Shown: positions 34,401-44,374 of the stretch, one piece after another
Position numbering within the stretch: the first letter of the stretch is position 1
Layout of the letters: every line of letters starts with the position of its first letter
Origin: Acestrorhynchus altus
Lineage: Eukaryota; Chordata; Actinopteri; Characiformes; Acestrorhynchidae
DNA length: 64,000 nucleotides
Assembly (NCBI GenBank): GCA_034509495.1
Contig: CM067523.1
Location: 21,393,033 to 21,457,032, forward strand
Direction: 5' to 3'
Position numbers and translations under genes: made by a program
The notes under the pieces: generated by a model
What the model saw: only the letters and a program-made list of their open reading frames with translations
The model's database searches: none
Told to the model about the DNA's origin: nothing

Positions 34401-37400
34401 CCTCCTGTCTTTGTGTACTGAGGGAGTGTATTTTGTATGAGGCCTTTTGGGTTTCAGATGTAACCACACAGTTGTTAATCATCAATAATCAGGATTATTA
34501 TTTATCCTGGCTAGACTCCATCATCAATCTATTATTTAAAAATATTTATTTATTTCTGCTTCTTGTAGGGACAGGTTGGGGACAGGTTGGGGACAGGTTG
34601 GGGACAAGTGTGCCAGGGTGGCAACAGGGTGCACAGGGGTGGGCCAGGGTGCGGACAGGGGGGTCGGTTACAACTATCTTTAAAAAGACAAACAAATGAT
34701 TAAATCATGGTCACATTTAGAAAATAAACACTTGCCAAAAGTATGTGGACACACCATTTTAGAGCATTTTTAGAGAAATCGTGACTTTTCCGTTTATTCA
34801 ACGTTGGCCCAAAGTCAATTACACCAAACCAAAAAGCTGAAGCATATTTCTTCAGGATAGTCCTGTGTAGTGAGCTCATGTTAGGTTATAAAAGGGTGTT
34901 TTCATGCCTGAAGGTCAGAACCAACTTACGTTGTACAGATCTGGTTTTAGTTTCAGGTTCACACTGCAGTTTAACCAGTACACTGAAGAACTTTGCTGTG
35001 ACCTACAGGAGTTTCATCTTCCTATACGTGACACTGATGCTTTGTACAGGGGTACGTGCAGCCTGGGTTTTTTCAATTTGCTGAATTGTAGGTGTCGCAC
35101 TAAATTCTCCATCTCATCCAGAATCCGACTCCTGTCAGGTGTACGTGTGTTGTTGAAGTGAGCATGATGGATTACTCTTGTACAGGTACAGAAATTGCGA
35201 GCGTGGCCTGTTGCGCTCATACCGCTGCATAATGCGAGTGCACGCAACGGGGAGACGGATTTCAGCACAACGCCAGCTTCACCTTCAATGGCTTAACGGG
35301 TGACACTTCGAACAAACTGGACCGAGGCCACCTGTTTAGGTCAGGCCAAATCCTGAACACCTGAGCACCATTTCATGCCAACTATCTTGGCTTGGACAGA
35401 AGAAGGTAGGTGTGAAATCACCCTCAAGGTAAATCTTCTTTAGTGTTGCCTGAACAAAGATATACAAGACCGATATACTTAGTGTGTGTGTGTGTGAGAG
35501 CAGGAAACGTACCACTGAAGCCGGGTGTGAGCTCAGCCAGGCGTAAGGAGTAGAAGTCAGCAGGCTGGGAAAGTTTCAAGATCTTCAGATGCTGCTCAAA
35601 TATCTCCTTCCTCTCCTGAAACCCCACCATTATAGACTATTCAGTTTCTCCATTCAGAAGTTCCCTCCTTACCATGTACACACACACAAAACAATACCTG
35701 GAGTGTCGGGAGGTCAATAAATATGTGTCTGTCAAGCCTGCCAGGTCTCATCAGTGCATTGTCCAGAATGTCCGCACGGTTGGTGGACGCCAAGACAATC
35801 ACATGATCAGTGGTACCCATTCCTGCGGAAAAGTGCCATCAAATATTCAATGAGGAATTTCATATACTATACTTCCTTGTTTTTATGGACATGCCTTCAG
35901 CTACTTTAAAGTTGCATCCATTGCTGACACAAATGTGCAAATGCACACTCAGCTTGTCTAGTAGAGACAGTAACTCAAACAAAAGGATGATAAGCTCTTT
36001 TTAATACCACTGATTTATTAAAAAACTAAATCTTTTTGTCCATATAATGGACAGTGGTGGGTCCAGATTCTCTGTCTTACCGTCCATCTCCACCAGCAGC
36101 TGGTTGAGTGTCTGCTCCTCTTCCGTGTTAGTGAATCCAGACATGTTGGTGGATCGTTTTTTGCCAACGGCATCAATCTCATCAATGTAGACGATGCAGG
36201 GAGCCCGAGCCCGGGCCTCTTTGAACAGACTCCTTACCCTCGCTGCCCCGAGACCTACATGAGCAGAGAGCAAAATTACTGCTTTGTAATTAATGTGATT
36301 CTTACTTTTTAAATTTAATTTTACATAAAAGTTAGTTCCAGTAATGCAAGCTGACTGGTGACAATGATGGACTGAGAACAGAAAACTGCACAAACTGTGC
36401 AGAAACAGATGAGCTTCTGTCTCTGACTTTACATCTACATGGTGGAGACACTCGGTAGGAGTGTCTGATAGAGTGGACAGTGAGTGGACACAGTGTTTAA
36501 ACACTCAAGCAGGGTGAAAGGAGGAGAATAAAGTCTGCAGAGAAACAGATGAACTACAGTCTGGAATTATAGAACCACAAAGAGCTCCTGTGTGATCAGA
36601 GGAGCTGATAGGGTGGACAGTGAGTGTAAAAACAAGGAGGTGGTCACAAGGTTATGGCTGATGTTGGTATTTCATAACACCCTCTCTCATGTTTTATTGC
36701 TTTATTAAATAGTTATGTAATATCAGCTCTAGATTTCTATGGTTTACAGAGAACCAGGTCTTTCACCGAGGCCTTACCTCCAATCACCTCCACAAACTCT
36801 GAACCAGCCATGGCGAGGAAGGGCACCTGGGCCTCAGTAGCCACTGCTTTGGCCAGCAGAGTCTTCCCACAGCCTGGTGGCCCCAGGAGCAGAGAGCCTT
36901 TAGGTACCTTTGCTCCCAGCTGGAGGTATCTGTCTGGATTCTGCAAATACACACACAATCAGAAACTGCAGCAGGACCAGTGCTGACCACATATTATTGA
37001 AAATGTGGACCCTTCTCAAGACCATTTGCAGCAACACTGGTACCAGTGGACCAGGCACAACAGTCACTGCCACGGTTCACGATGGGTCCACCATCCGAAA
37101 ACACCCAGCAGAGGGGCGTCAGTCATTAACTACAACAGAGGGGTTTCTACCAAAGCTGGACTAACCTGGAACGAACTGTTCCAAGTGTCTGATTACCTTC
37201 AAGTAGTCCACAAACTCCTTCACCTCCATCTTGGCTTCGTGCATCCCTGCTACATCTTTGAAACTCACGCCTTTCCCAGATTTCCCGTCGACAATGGTGA
37301 ACTTTGCCATTTTTAACTGATTCTAGGTTACAGATAGAAAAAGTATACAATTAAGACTTTAAACCCTGAATTTCTGTATGTAGATCCATCTATAACAAAC

Positions 37401-40091
37401 AGAGAATCGTTCATATGAAATATTTATTCACAGAAGATAGTGAATGAAAACATATAATGAAACATTTATGATAATTACTATAATAGTACATTTATAATAG
37501 ATTCTGAATCATTTATAGTAGTTACTGAATCATTTATAGTAGACAGGTGCCTTATGATAGATTCTGAATCATTAATAGTAGTTACTGAATCATTTATGGT
37601 AGTTACTGAATCATTTATAGTAGTTACTGAATCAATTAGAGTAGTTACTGAATCATTTACAGTAGTTACTGAATCAATTACAGGAGTCAATTAAAACTCA
37701 TAGTAAAGCTTGCGTTTGAGGAGCAAACACAGAAATCAACAGAAAGTGAAGTGACTGAACAGTTATTACTTACAAAGGCGCTGAACCCCCCCTCTCTCCC
37801 ACCCATCCCGATCAGGCGGAAAATGTACCACAGGATGGCCACTCCGATAGCAGCCATGCCCAGAGCATAGAGGGCACTGCATCAGAACACAGCACAGACA
37901 CACTGTAAGCAGAGGGGTTTTAAAGTATGGCAGGCTTATTCTTTCAGTGGTCCACCGAGTCACTCACTTCCCAAAGAAGCCAGTCCTCGAGTAGGACACT
38001 GGTATTCTGTCCTTAGCATCTATATTCAACTGCTCTTCTGCAGCACGCAGCTTCTCCTCAAACTTGTCGATGTTGGCCACCTGCATGCGGTACGTCAGGG
38101 CAGACCTCTGCAAAGCAGTATTGGCGTGAGGTTAGAATACAGACAGGACAAGAGGACGTCTCAGGGCGATGAATACAGAAAGAATTAGGACGCTAGGTCA
38201 TGGTCAGGACTCCACAGGACCACCACAGAGCAGGTATTGACTGCACTGACACTGACATGGTGGTGATGTGAGTGTATGTTGCACTGACACTACCAACTGT
38301 CTCCATCTTGTAGATGTAAAGTCAGAGACAGAAGCTGTTGGTCGTCCTCTAGTCCTTCATCAGTGCTCACAGGACAATGCCCACAGGACACTGTCGGCTG
38401 GATATTTCTGGTTAGTGGACTGTTCTCGGTCCAGCACTGACACTGAGGGGTTTAAAAACTCCAGCAGCACTGCTGCATCTGATCCACTTGTACCACAACA
38501 CACACTAACACACCACCACCATGTCAGTGTGACTGCAGTGCTGAGAATGACCCACCACCCGCATAATAGCTGCTCTGTGGTGGTCCTGTGGGGTCCTGAA
38601 GATCAGGGTGAAAGGAGGAGAATAATTCCAGAGGAGCTGATAGGTGAGTGTAGAATCAAATGTTATGGTTTAAACTAAGCTTTTAATTAAAGTTCAGAGA
38701 ATGCATATCACTGTTGTTCTGTGTTAAAGTGGATACGCACAGGTCTGCCGAAGATAACCGCCCCTGGGTGGAGCTTGATTTCAACAATGTCACTCTCTGG
38801 GACGACCTGCACTTGCAACACTTCTCCTTTGGCCAGCATCTCGTTCACAAAGTCATTCCAGGATATGTTCCCCCCGCTGGAGTTCATGGAGTTCAGCACG
38901 CTCATGACGACAGCGATGATTAAAAGAGTACGTAGGCGTTCCTTGTACATCTGATCCTCCTGCTGCTTCTTTCTTTCTGAAACACAGATATAATAAATAT
39001 GCTTTACTGACAATTAATAACATGTTAATAAACATGCTGATGGGGAAAAACTTCATCCTTCATACCTTCATCCTCTTCAGGCGTTTTCCCTTTAGATCCA
39101 TCTTTCTTGTCTTGTCTTCTAGACGAAGAAGTGCTGAAGTAGTTTATACCACCTGGAGGCAAAAAGATAGATGGGTAAACCTCCAACCTCTCATCTCAAG
39201 TGGTTGGTGTGGCGCAACAGAAAACACCATCAGTCAGCCACCACTCCATGTGGGCAACTGGGGTTTGAGTCCCAGTCTGGGCAACTATGCTGGGCTACAC
39301 CAATAAGACTCCTAACACTACTCTGGCCTTGTAAGACTGTGTACGTCACTCTGGACAAGAGCATCACATAAATGCCATAAATGTAAAATGGTCACCCTGA
39401 TCATTTGTCCAGGAGCATTACATTCATTATATTTATATTTCTCATTTTTCATGTATTGATAAAACAAGAGTGTGTGTTCCTCTTTACATTAAATCAAAAT
39501 TTCATGAAGAATGGACCAATAGAAATGCTCCAAAAACATGTACATGATCAACCTGCATACGGACTCTGACTGATCGGAGAAGGGGGGCGGGGCTGATTGA
39601 ACGGGTTCCCTAAGCACCAAGGCACTGGAACCCTGGACCCTCAGAACTGTGACTGTATGAACAGTTGGTACTCACTGAAGATCTTCCACAGACCCACTGG
39701 ATTAGTTCCCACGCTGTTCCTGAACACTGCTCTGCTCAAGCCCTGGAGGTCTGAACTCAGGGGTCTGTTGAGGAGCTCCTGTGACAGGTGAGAAGAGGAG
39801 AACATCTCAGGTAAATAATGGAGAGCTTTCAGCTTCTGTTCTAAACACAGAGACAAGCTTCTGTCCCACCTGAATGAGTCCTGTCTCCAGACCAGGCCTG
39901 GGCTGCTTCTCCAGCCCACAGCTGAGGCAGGCGTGGCAGGCAGGGCTTGCAGGGCAGGCAGGGCCGGGCAGTGGCGGCTCGAGGACAGGTGCGCCGGGTC
40001 TCAGGTGAAGACAGGAGCTGCGGGGACACAGAGACCAGGCTCTGCTGATGCTGAAGGCTCTACTGCAGCCATACCTCAGCAGAGCTGCCAT
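31430..40091 (-). CDS. spg7: Paraplegin, mitochondrial m-AAA protease subunit, 17 exons
   Basis: ATP-dependent zinc protease of the inner mitochondrial membrane; assembles with AFG3L2 and degrades or processes membrane and matrix proteins. Exons in transcript order: 40091-39870, 39778-39676, 39152-39066, 38976-38741, 38107-37968, 37876-37774, 37322-37197, 36940-36778, 36254-36081, 35822-35698, 35615-35513, 34251-34141, 34041-33926, 33111-32955, 32056-31893, 31821-31744, 31630-31430. All junctions are GT..AG and in phase; 2,409 nt, 802 residues, 17 exons as in human (795 residues). Arg-rich transit peptide; TM1 about 152-168; TM2 about 264-284; Walker A GPPGCGKT (359-366); Walker B IVYIDEID (414-421); SRH with MRPGR (476-480); zinc motif HESGH (584-588); GAQDD (656-660). 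Paraplegin rather than AFG3L1/2 because of the QMYKERLRTLL segment, PPPHGPKKMIAP tail and whole-length agreement. The domains look intact. Confidence 0.97.
32085..32590 (-). pseudogene. Tc1/mariner transposase fragment, spg7 intron 14
   Basis: The longest of four related minus-strand copies. It includes the C-terminal end (MCGRYWTLYQHSTP followed by ENIQAAWDGSSQDTIRNLY) and the 3' terminal ATTTATTGATCTACTCATACAG; the catalytic part is degraded (the frame reads through SSPDLSLIENVW only after a shift near 32,480). The transposon is in the same orientation as spg7. Confidence 0.75.
33287..33868. mobile_element. Foldback MITE, best-preserved hairpin, spg7 intron 13
   Basis: Left arm 33,331-33,520 and right arm 33,646-33,866 are reverse complements with few mismatches (for example GATCTTCAATGATCAGGACC against GGTCCTGATCATTGAAGATC), separated by a loop of about 125 bases. 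The loop carries CTCCACCTTGTAGATG and CCAGCAGTGACACTGAG. The element has no coding potential. It occupies about 580 of the intron's 814 bases (33,112-33,925). Used here as reference copy for the family. Confidence 0.9.
34568..34668 (+). repeat. GGGGACAGGTT repeat, G-quadruplex motif, spg7 intron 11
   Basis: Three 11-base units GGGGACAGGTT followed by degenerate CAGGGTG units. Four G runs at 34,568, 34,578, 34,589 and 34,600 separated by seven-base ACAGGTT loops satisfy the classical G3N1-7 rule on the plus strand, the template strand for spg7. Confidence 0.85.
36365..36660. mobile_element. Foldback MITE, partly deleted, spg7 intron 8
   Basis: Inverted loop (CTGTGCAGAAACAGATGAGC, CATCTACATGGTGGAGACACTCG) up to GTTTAAACACTC, then a deletion, then the outer right arm (GGTGAAAGGAGGAGAATAAAG through GTGATCAGAGGAGCTGATAG) and terminus GAGGTGGTCACAAGGTTATGGCTGA. 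Confidence 0.8.
37480..37690. repeat. 21-bp minisatellite, spg7 intron 6
   Basis: About nine units of TAGTTACTGAATCATTTATAG, each 21 bases, with single-base variants. The period is a multiple of three and stop-free on the minus strand, so it gives a spurious frame repeating DSVTTIN; this is intronic, between exons 6 and 7. Confidence 0.9.
38195..38660. mobile_element. Foldback MITE, left arm short, spg7 intron 4
   Basis: A short left-arm piece (GGTCAGGACTCCACAGGACC) and an inner arm remnant (ACTGACATGGTGGTGATG), an almost whole loop, and a right arm from GTTTAAAAACTCCAGCAGCAC to GAAGATCAGGGTGAAAGGAGG ending in GAGCTGATAGGTGAGTGTAG. Confidence 0.8.
39180..39392 (+). mobile_element. tRNA-derived SINE, spg7 intron 2
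   Basis: B-box match GGTTTGAGTCC at 39,262-39,272, then CAGTCTGGGCAACTATGCTGG and the characteristic tail CTGGACAAGAGCATCACATAAATGCCATAAATGTAAA. It lies antisense to spg7 just upstream of exon 3. Confidence 0.7.
39545..39598. repeat. 52-bp GC-box repeat, single unit, spg7 intron 2
   Basis: One unit (CAACCTGCATACGGACTCTGAC ... GGGGGGCGGGGCTGAT) in the same orientation as the 17-kb array; flanking sequence fits the host element. Confidence 0.85.
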
Positions 40092-40243
40092 GTCTGCTGT
40101 CCCTCTGTCTCTGTCACTTACAAACAGCTGACCAAGACAGTGTCCATTCTCTTAAAGTCCCGGATTAAAGTCTTCCAGCCCAGAATCACAGTTAGCTTAG
40201 CCACATCGCAGCTCGCGACTCTGAACAGCTGTTTACGTCCGTC

Positions 40244-40255
40244 TGCGCATGCGCG
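40244..40255. promoter_or_regulatory. NRF-1 site in the spg7 promoter
   Basis: TGCGCATGCGCG matches the palindromic NRF-1 consensus (YGCGCAYGCGCR) throughout its core. It lies 153 bases upstream of the spg7 start codon in a locally CpG-containing stretch. NRF-1 drives many nuclear genes for mitochondrial proteins, so the match fits the gene's function; binding is inferred. Confidence 0.7.
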
Positions 40256-40445
40256 GCACAAATCACGATTTTACAAACCTCCGAATGTTTGATTTTTATG
40301 GACGTTTGATGGTTTAATAATATTGTAAATATTCTTTATTAATTCATTGTGTTGAATACAAAAAAATACCGCCCCGTTTATTTTATTTATATTCGGTCAA
40401 CTTTCACCGTCACTAACAGCCAATCACGTTCAAGGACGGGTCAAT

Positions 40446-40451
40446 CACGTG
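40446..40451. promoter_or_regulatory. CACGTG E-box upstream of spg7
   Basis: Palindromic CACGTG about 355 bases upstream of the spg7 ATG, near a CCAAT sequence (CAGCCAATCACG at about 40,419). These are common promoter elements; function is not shown. Confidence 0.3.
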
Positions 40452-40691
40452 TTCTGGGAAATGGAGTTTATTTGGAAAGTCCGCGCCGCTTTCAGGAGGA
40501 AATTTCGAGGACTTTAAAAACTACAACAGCGCCTTACATAATAAAAGTCCCTGTGTTATGGCGTGAAATCGAATATGATAATGATGAAGATGAAAGAGCG
40601 TTTATTTACAGGCTGTAATATTTTAATACACAACCTGCATGACGTGGGTTCTAACAGTGAACCTGATATTTAAACTAATACTGAGTCAGCA

Positions 40692-40772
40692 TAACAACAA
40701 CAACAACAACAACAATAATAATAATAATAACAATAATAACAATAATAATAATAATATTAATAATAATGATAC

Positions 40773-40825
<53 letters not shown>

Positions 40826-40836
40826 GTTATTATTAT
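40692..40836. repeat. AAC/AAT run followed by its complement (ATT)n
   Basis: (AAC)n then (AAT)n from 40,692 to about 40,768, a four-base turn (ATAC), then (TTA)n to 40,836. The AAT and ATT halves are reverse complements of about 60 bases, so the repeat is a near-perfect foldback. It lies about 600 bases upstream of the spg7 start codon. Confidence 0.95.
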
Positions 40837-41111
40837 ATAACCAAAAAACTATAATAATAATATATATTTTATGGATAGTTTATGGATCTGTACATTTTGA
40901 AAAACCTGAAAAACATGATTATGTGACTTTGAAATTGTTTTTTATTTACTTCATGCTTTAAAACTGCTATGAAATGTCACTTTTGTTAGAAATTTTTATT
41001 CTCAGTAGTTTAATACCCTTCATTCATTTCTCTGTGTAAACGTGGTTACGCAAACAGTGCTCAGTGCTTTGTACACCAGGTGGCGCAAATGCTTTGCTTT
41101 TCCTTTAGGCG

Positions 41112-41119
41112 TGACGTCA
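41112..41119. promoter_or_regulatory. Palindromic CRE between the divergent genes
   Basis: Perfect TGACGTCA, the CREB/ATF consensus, about 1.0 kb upstream of the spg7 ATG and 0.9 kb before the CpG island. Its sequence match is exact, its use is unknown. Confidence 0.35.
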
Positions 41120-41319
41120 ACATTAAAGGCGACTTGCATCATATGTTACAGAAACGGCAATAAAGACATTGTATTATGTGTTTAATTGACTATTTCCTGG
41201 ATTGAATTCACAGCTCGGGGTCAAATGTGATCTAGTTTATACCTGGTGCATCTTTGTGACATACAATGCTTACTGAGTGCATATTTGTACTCTAGAGTAC
41301 TTACCTAATTACTCTGCAA

Positions 41320-41820
41320 CATCTATCATTAGTTACTTTGTTATATTTATAATTACTGTGCAATATTTTTAATAAGCGTGCAATATCTATAATTACTGTG
41401 CAATATTTATAAGTAGTGTGCAATATGTTTAATTAGTGTGTAATATCTATAATTAGTGTGTAATATCTATAATTACTGTGCAATATTTATAAACAGTGTG
41501 GAAAAATATCTATAATTAGTGTGCAATTTTAATAATAAGTGTGCAATATCTATAATAAGTGTGCAATATTTATAAATAGTGTGCGATATGTTTAGTGTGT
41601 ACTATCTATAATTAGTGTGTATTATCTATAATTAGTGTGTAATATCTATAATTAGTGTGTAATATCTATAATTAGTGTGCAATATTTATTAGTGTGTAAT
41701 ATCTATAATGTGTGCAATATTTATAATCAGTGTATAATATGTATAATTATTGTGTTATATGTATAATTAGTGTGTTATATTTATAATTATTGTGTTATAT
41801 CTAAAAGTATTGTGCAGTAT
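41320..41820. repeat. 20-bp AT-rich minisatellite between two promoters
   Basis: About 25 diverged units of AATATCTATAATTAGTGTGT (and AATATTTATAA..GTGTGC) at 18-20-base spacing. It occupies half of the interval between the spg7 5' end and the CpG island. Confidence 0.9.
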
Positions 41821-41994
41821 CTCATTATCTGTTCAGAAAATTTGAAAAATCCCTCCAGTTTGTTTATTTGTTTAATGCTGTTCTGTCTGCAGGTGTTTGT
41901 TTGTGTTAAATACTATATTTAGTATTAGTTTATTAATAACTGTCTGCAGTTATGAGCCTCTCTGACAGTGGCGTCCTCAGTAGTGTGCACTCGG

Positions 41995-42445
41995 TAGGGT
42001 AAGTGCGGACGGGCTGTAATGGGACGGTCCCGGTAGGTCCCGCCCACAGTGAGCAGCCAATCATGCGGCGGCGCGGCGGCGCTGCGCTCGCGGGCTGAAG
42101 GCCGCAGGAGTCGGAGGGTCGAGCGGAGACGCGCAGGATTAAAACCCGGAGCGGATGTTTTTGTTTTTAACGCTCAGGTTTCCGAGCTGCGAAGTTGTCG
42201 ACGCGGCCGCGGAGCCGTGCGGGAGGAGCAGGCGCTGCAGGCGGGGACGCGCCGATTCTCCGCGGAGACAAATATCCGTCTTTCGGGGACCTGGAGTTAG
42301 CCTAGCCTAGCCTGCCCGCGCGCCGCAGCGCGGTCGGCCCGAGATGAGCGTCGGCCGTCCGGGATCCCCGCGCACTCGAGCCCGCTGATCACAGGCCTCC
42401 GATGGGCAAGTCGAGCATCGGGGGGGAAAACCGAGTCTGAGCGTG
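41995..42445 (+). promoter_or_regulatory. CpG-island promoter and 5' exon, probably ankrd11
   Basis: A sharply bounded GC- and CpG-rich island in an AT-rich setting, with GGACGGGCTG, a CCCGCCC GC box at about 42,039 and a CCAAT box (AGCCAATCA, 42,055-42,063) followed by GCGGCGGCGCGGCGGCGC. A short upstream-type frame of 12 codons starts at 42,401. No protein family is recognisable in the longer frames, so the exon is probably untranslated leader. The plus-strand direction is inferred from the CCAAT and GC-box order and the donor at 42,471. The name rests only on synteny: human SPG7 and ANKRD11 are adjacent and divergent. ANKRD11 encodes a large ankyrin-repeat chromatin regulator whose first exons are noncoding. 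Confidence 0.5.
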
Positions 42446-42775
42446 TTTATGGTTATATAAATACTGTTCGGTAAGACATACTCCACTATACTCCACTATA
42501 CTACAGCCTTAAAACAGGGTACAGTGCAGAAAACCGAGTCTGAGCGTGTTTATGGTTATATAAACACTGTTCAGTAAGATATACTATGTTATACTACAGC
42601 CTTAAAACAGAGTACAGTGCAGAAAACCCAGCGTGTGCGTGAGCGTGTTTATGTAATATTGTTTGGTAAGACATACTACAATGTACTACAGTGTAGAACA
42701 TAGAGTCTGAGCGTGTTTATGTTTATATAAATACTGTTCTGTAAGATATACTACACTGTACTACTGCTTAGTAAG
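42427..42775 (+). repeat. Tandem repeat multiplying a splice-donor-like site
   Basis: Four diverged units starting at 42,427, 42,529, 42,622 and 42,696 (periods 102, 93 and 74). Each has GAGCGTGTTTATG then CTGTTCGGTAAGACATACT or a variant. GTAAGA/GTAAG donor matches fall at 42,471, 42,574, 42,666 and 42,741, and a GTAAGT at 42,771 follows. The first unit begins at the edge of the CpG-island exon. Confidence 0.85.
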
Positions 42776-43212
42776 TGGTGAGTGTGCTCCACAATGCTTA
42801 TCTAGTCCATACTGTTGAGACAACCTAGCTAGATTGCTTAGGTATCATGTTTCTGTGGTCTAGAGTGCTTATGCAACGTGAACCGTGCTCTAGAACAGGG
42901 TGCTGTATAGAGCTAATCTAGCTTATCTGCCCGTGCTTTAGAGAGCTTATAAGGTTCTGAAGTTCACTCTAGAACACTTACCTCGTGTATAGTTCTGCTC
43001 TAGAATGCTCAACTGCTTGCCTAATTGCATTACAGAATGCCTACCTAGTACAGAACCTTTCTCTAGAACGTTTGCCTAGGTCATAATTGTAATTTTTGAA
43101 TGCCTATGTGCTCTAGAACACATACCTAGTGCCCACTGTCACTGCCGAATGCTTATGCAGTGCCTGTGCTATAGAATGCTTATCTAGTGCCTAACTGTTC
43201 TCTAGAACGATA
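42776..43212. repeat. Degenerate CTAGAATGCTTA minisatellite
   Basis: Roughly ten diverged units of 35-45 bases built from GTGCTCTAGAATGCTTACCTAGTGC. It continues directly from the previous array. Confidence 0.75.
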
Positions 43213-44370
43213 CTGGAATTGAGTGGTGTTTACTGGGCCAGTCAAACAGTGCTGATGGGGTGGTGCAGCTGTACTGTGCTGCTCTGGTTTTGCGTGGTCG
43301 ATATATAATCCATGTGTTTGTTGATGTTTGATTGAAGACGTAGTGAAAGTGTGTATGGTTGTAATTTGATTCAGGCACATTTTAAACCGTTGAGTGAGTT
43401 TAGTACGGTCACGTTGTTAGAATTGAACTGGTGTTCTCGTAGTCTTTTGGCGTAATAGCCTTGGGAAGCTTTGCGAGACGTCATTTGCTCCTTATGTTGG
43501 CCGTTAACCTTGTAATTATGTTCCGATTGTCCGAAAAGTCCCTCACATAAATATAAAAACGAATATGTTGATCAACAGAAGAGCGTAGAAATGTGCAGCA
43601 TCATGAGCTGAACCCTGATCACTGCAGATTCATCAGGAAGGTAAATTCTACTCTCGGTGTAATCGAGTGTAATCGAGTAATAGCAGCGACGCCACTTGGG
43701 ATCTGTGCTCAAACGGATCGACGGAGTGAAGTTCTGCTCTTGGTGCAGTGAGCTGAAGGCAAAAACACTGCAGTGAAGCTGCCAGCTGTGCTTTCTAGCA
43801 GATACTGAGCTCCTACAAACGTTGGGGCGTGAGCACTGAAACTCACCGCAGGAGCACCAGTGCATGTGATCTGCTCTACCTCACTGATTTTGAATTTTTT
43901 TTCTCCTCTTTTTCGCTCGAAATAGGAGGACCTCACCTCGGTCTACCTCTAAGCAGATATTTCATCAGTCTCCTTCCTGCTTTGAGCTCTTAAGGGCTTG
44001 ATGGTGGTAGCTCGGCTCTGGTGTCGATTTAAATCATCAGACTGAATGACCGGTGGTGCATAGTTCAGTGTCCTCATTGGATTTGCTGCGATATTGTCTT
44101 TCATTAAAGATGTGACTGATGTCCAGTTGTGGTTGTTTTGTGTTAATATCATCGTGCACTTGATTTCGTTGCCGTTGTACGTACGGTGGAGTTCATGCCG
44201 TTGTTGGTTCACGTTGATTTTAGACCGAGCTGCCTTTGAGAGACCCTTGTGGGTTTGTTGTTTAAAGGCAGGCTGCTGACCTTGACTGCTGTTATCATTG
44301 AATACAATCAAATCCTCACAGCAATGTTTCAAAATCTAGTAGAAAGTCTTCCGGAAATATTACACCATGA
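43213..44370. other. Intronic or intergenic, nothing recognised
   Basis: Ordinary-complexity DNA without a recognisable exon; reading frames here are short and lack family features. Presumed first intron of the CpG-island gene. Confidence 0.4.
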
Positions 44371-44374
44371 TATT

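Noticed and set aside
36001..36504. A 167-residue frame starting in the repeat upstream of spg7 exon 9
   Set aside because: The N-terminal part is foldback MITE sequence; a good acceptor (ATGTAG) starts the real exon at 36,254.
31430..40091. Assigning the minus-strand AAA protease to afg3l1 or afg3l2
   Set aside because: The first membrane segment, the linker after it and the C-terminal PPPHGPKKMIAP region match paraplegin, and 17 exons with matching phases fit SPG7.
39807..40091. A separate 94-residue minus-strand protein
   Set aside because: It is spg7 exon 1 read through its donor into intron 1; the donor after codon 74 joins in phase to the exon at 39,778.
40349..40618. 89-codon plus-strand frame in the divergent promoter interval
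   Set aside because: No family resemblance, no splice context, and it overlaps promoter-like sequence upstream of spg7.
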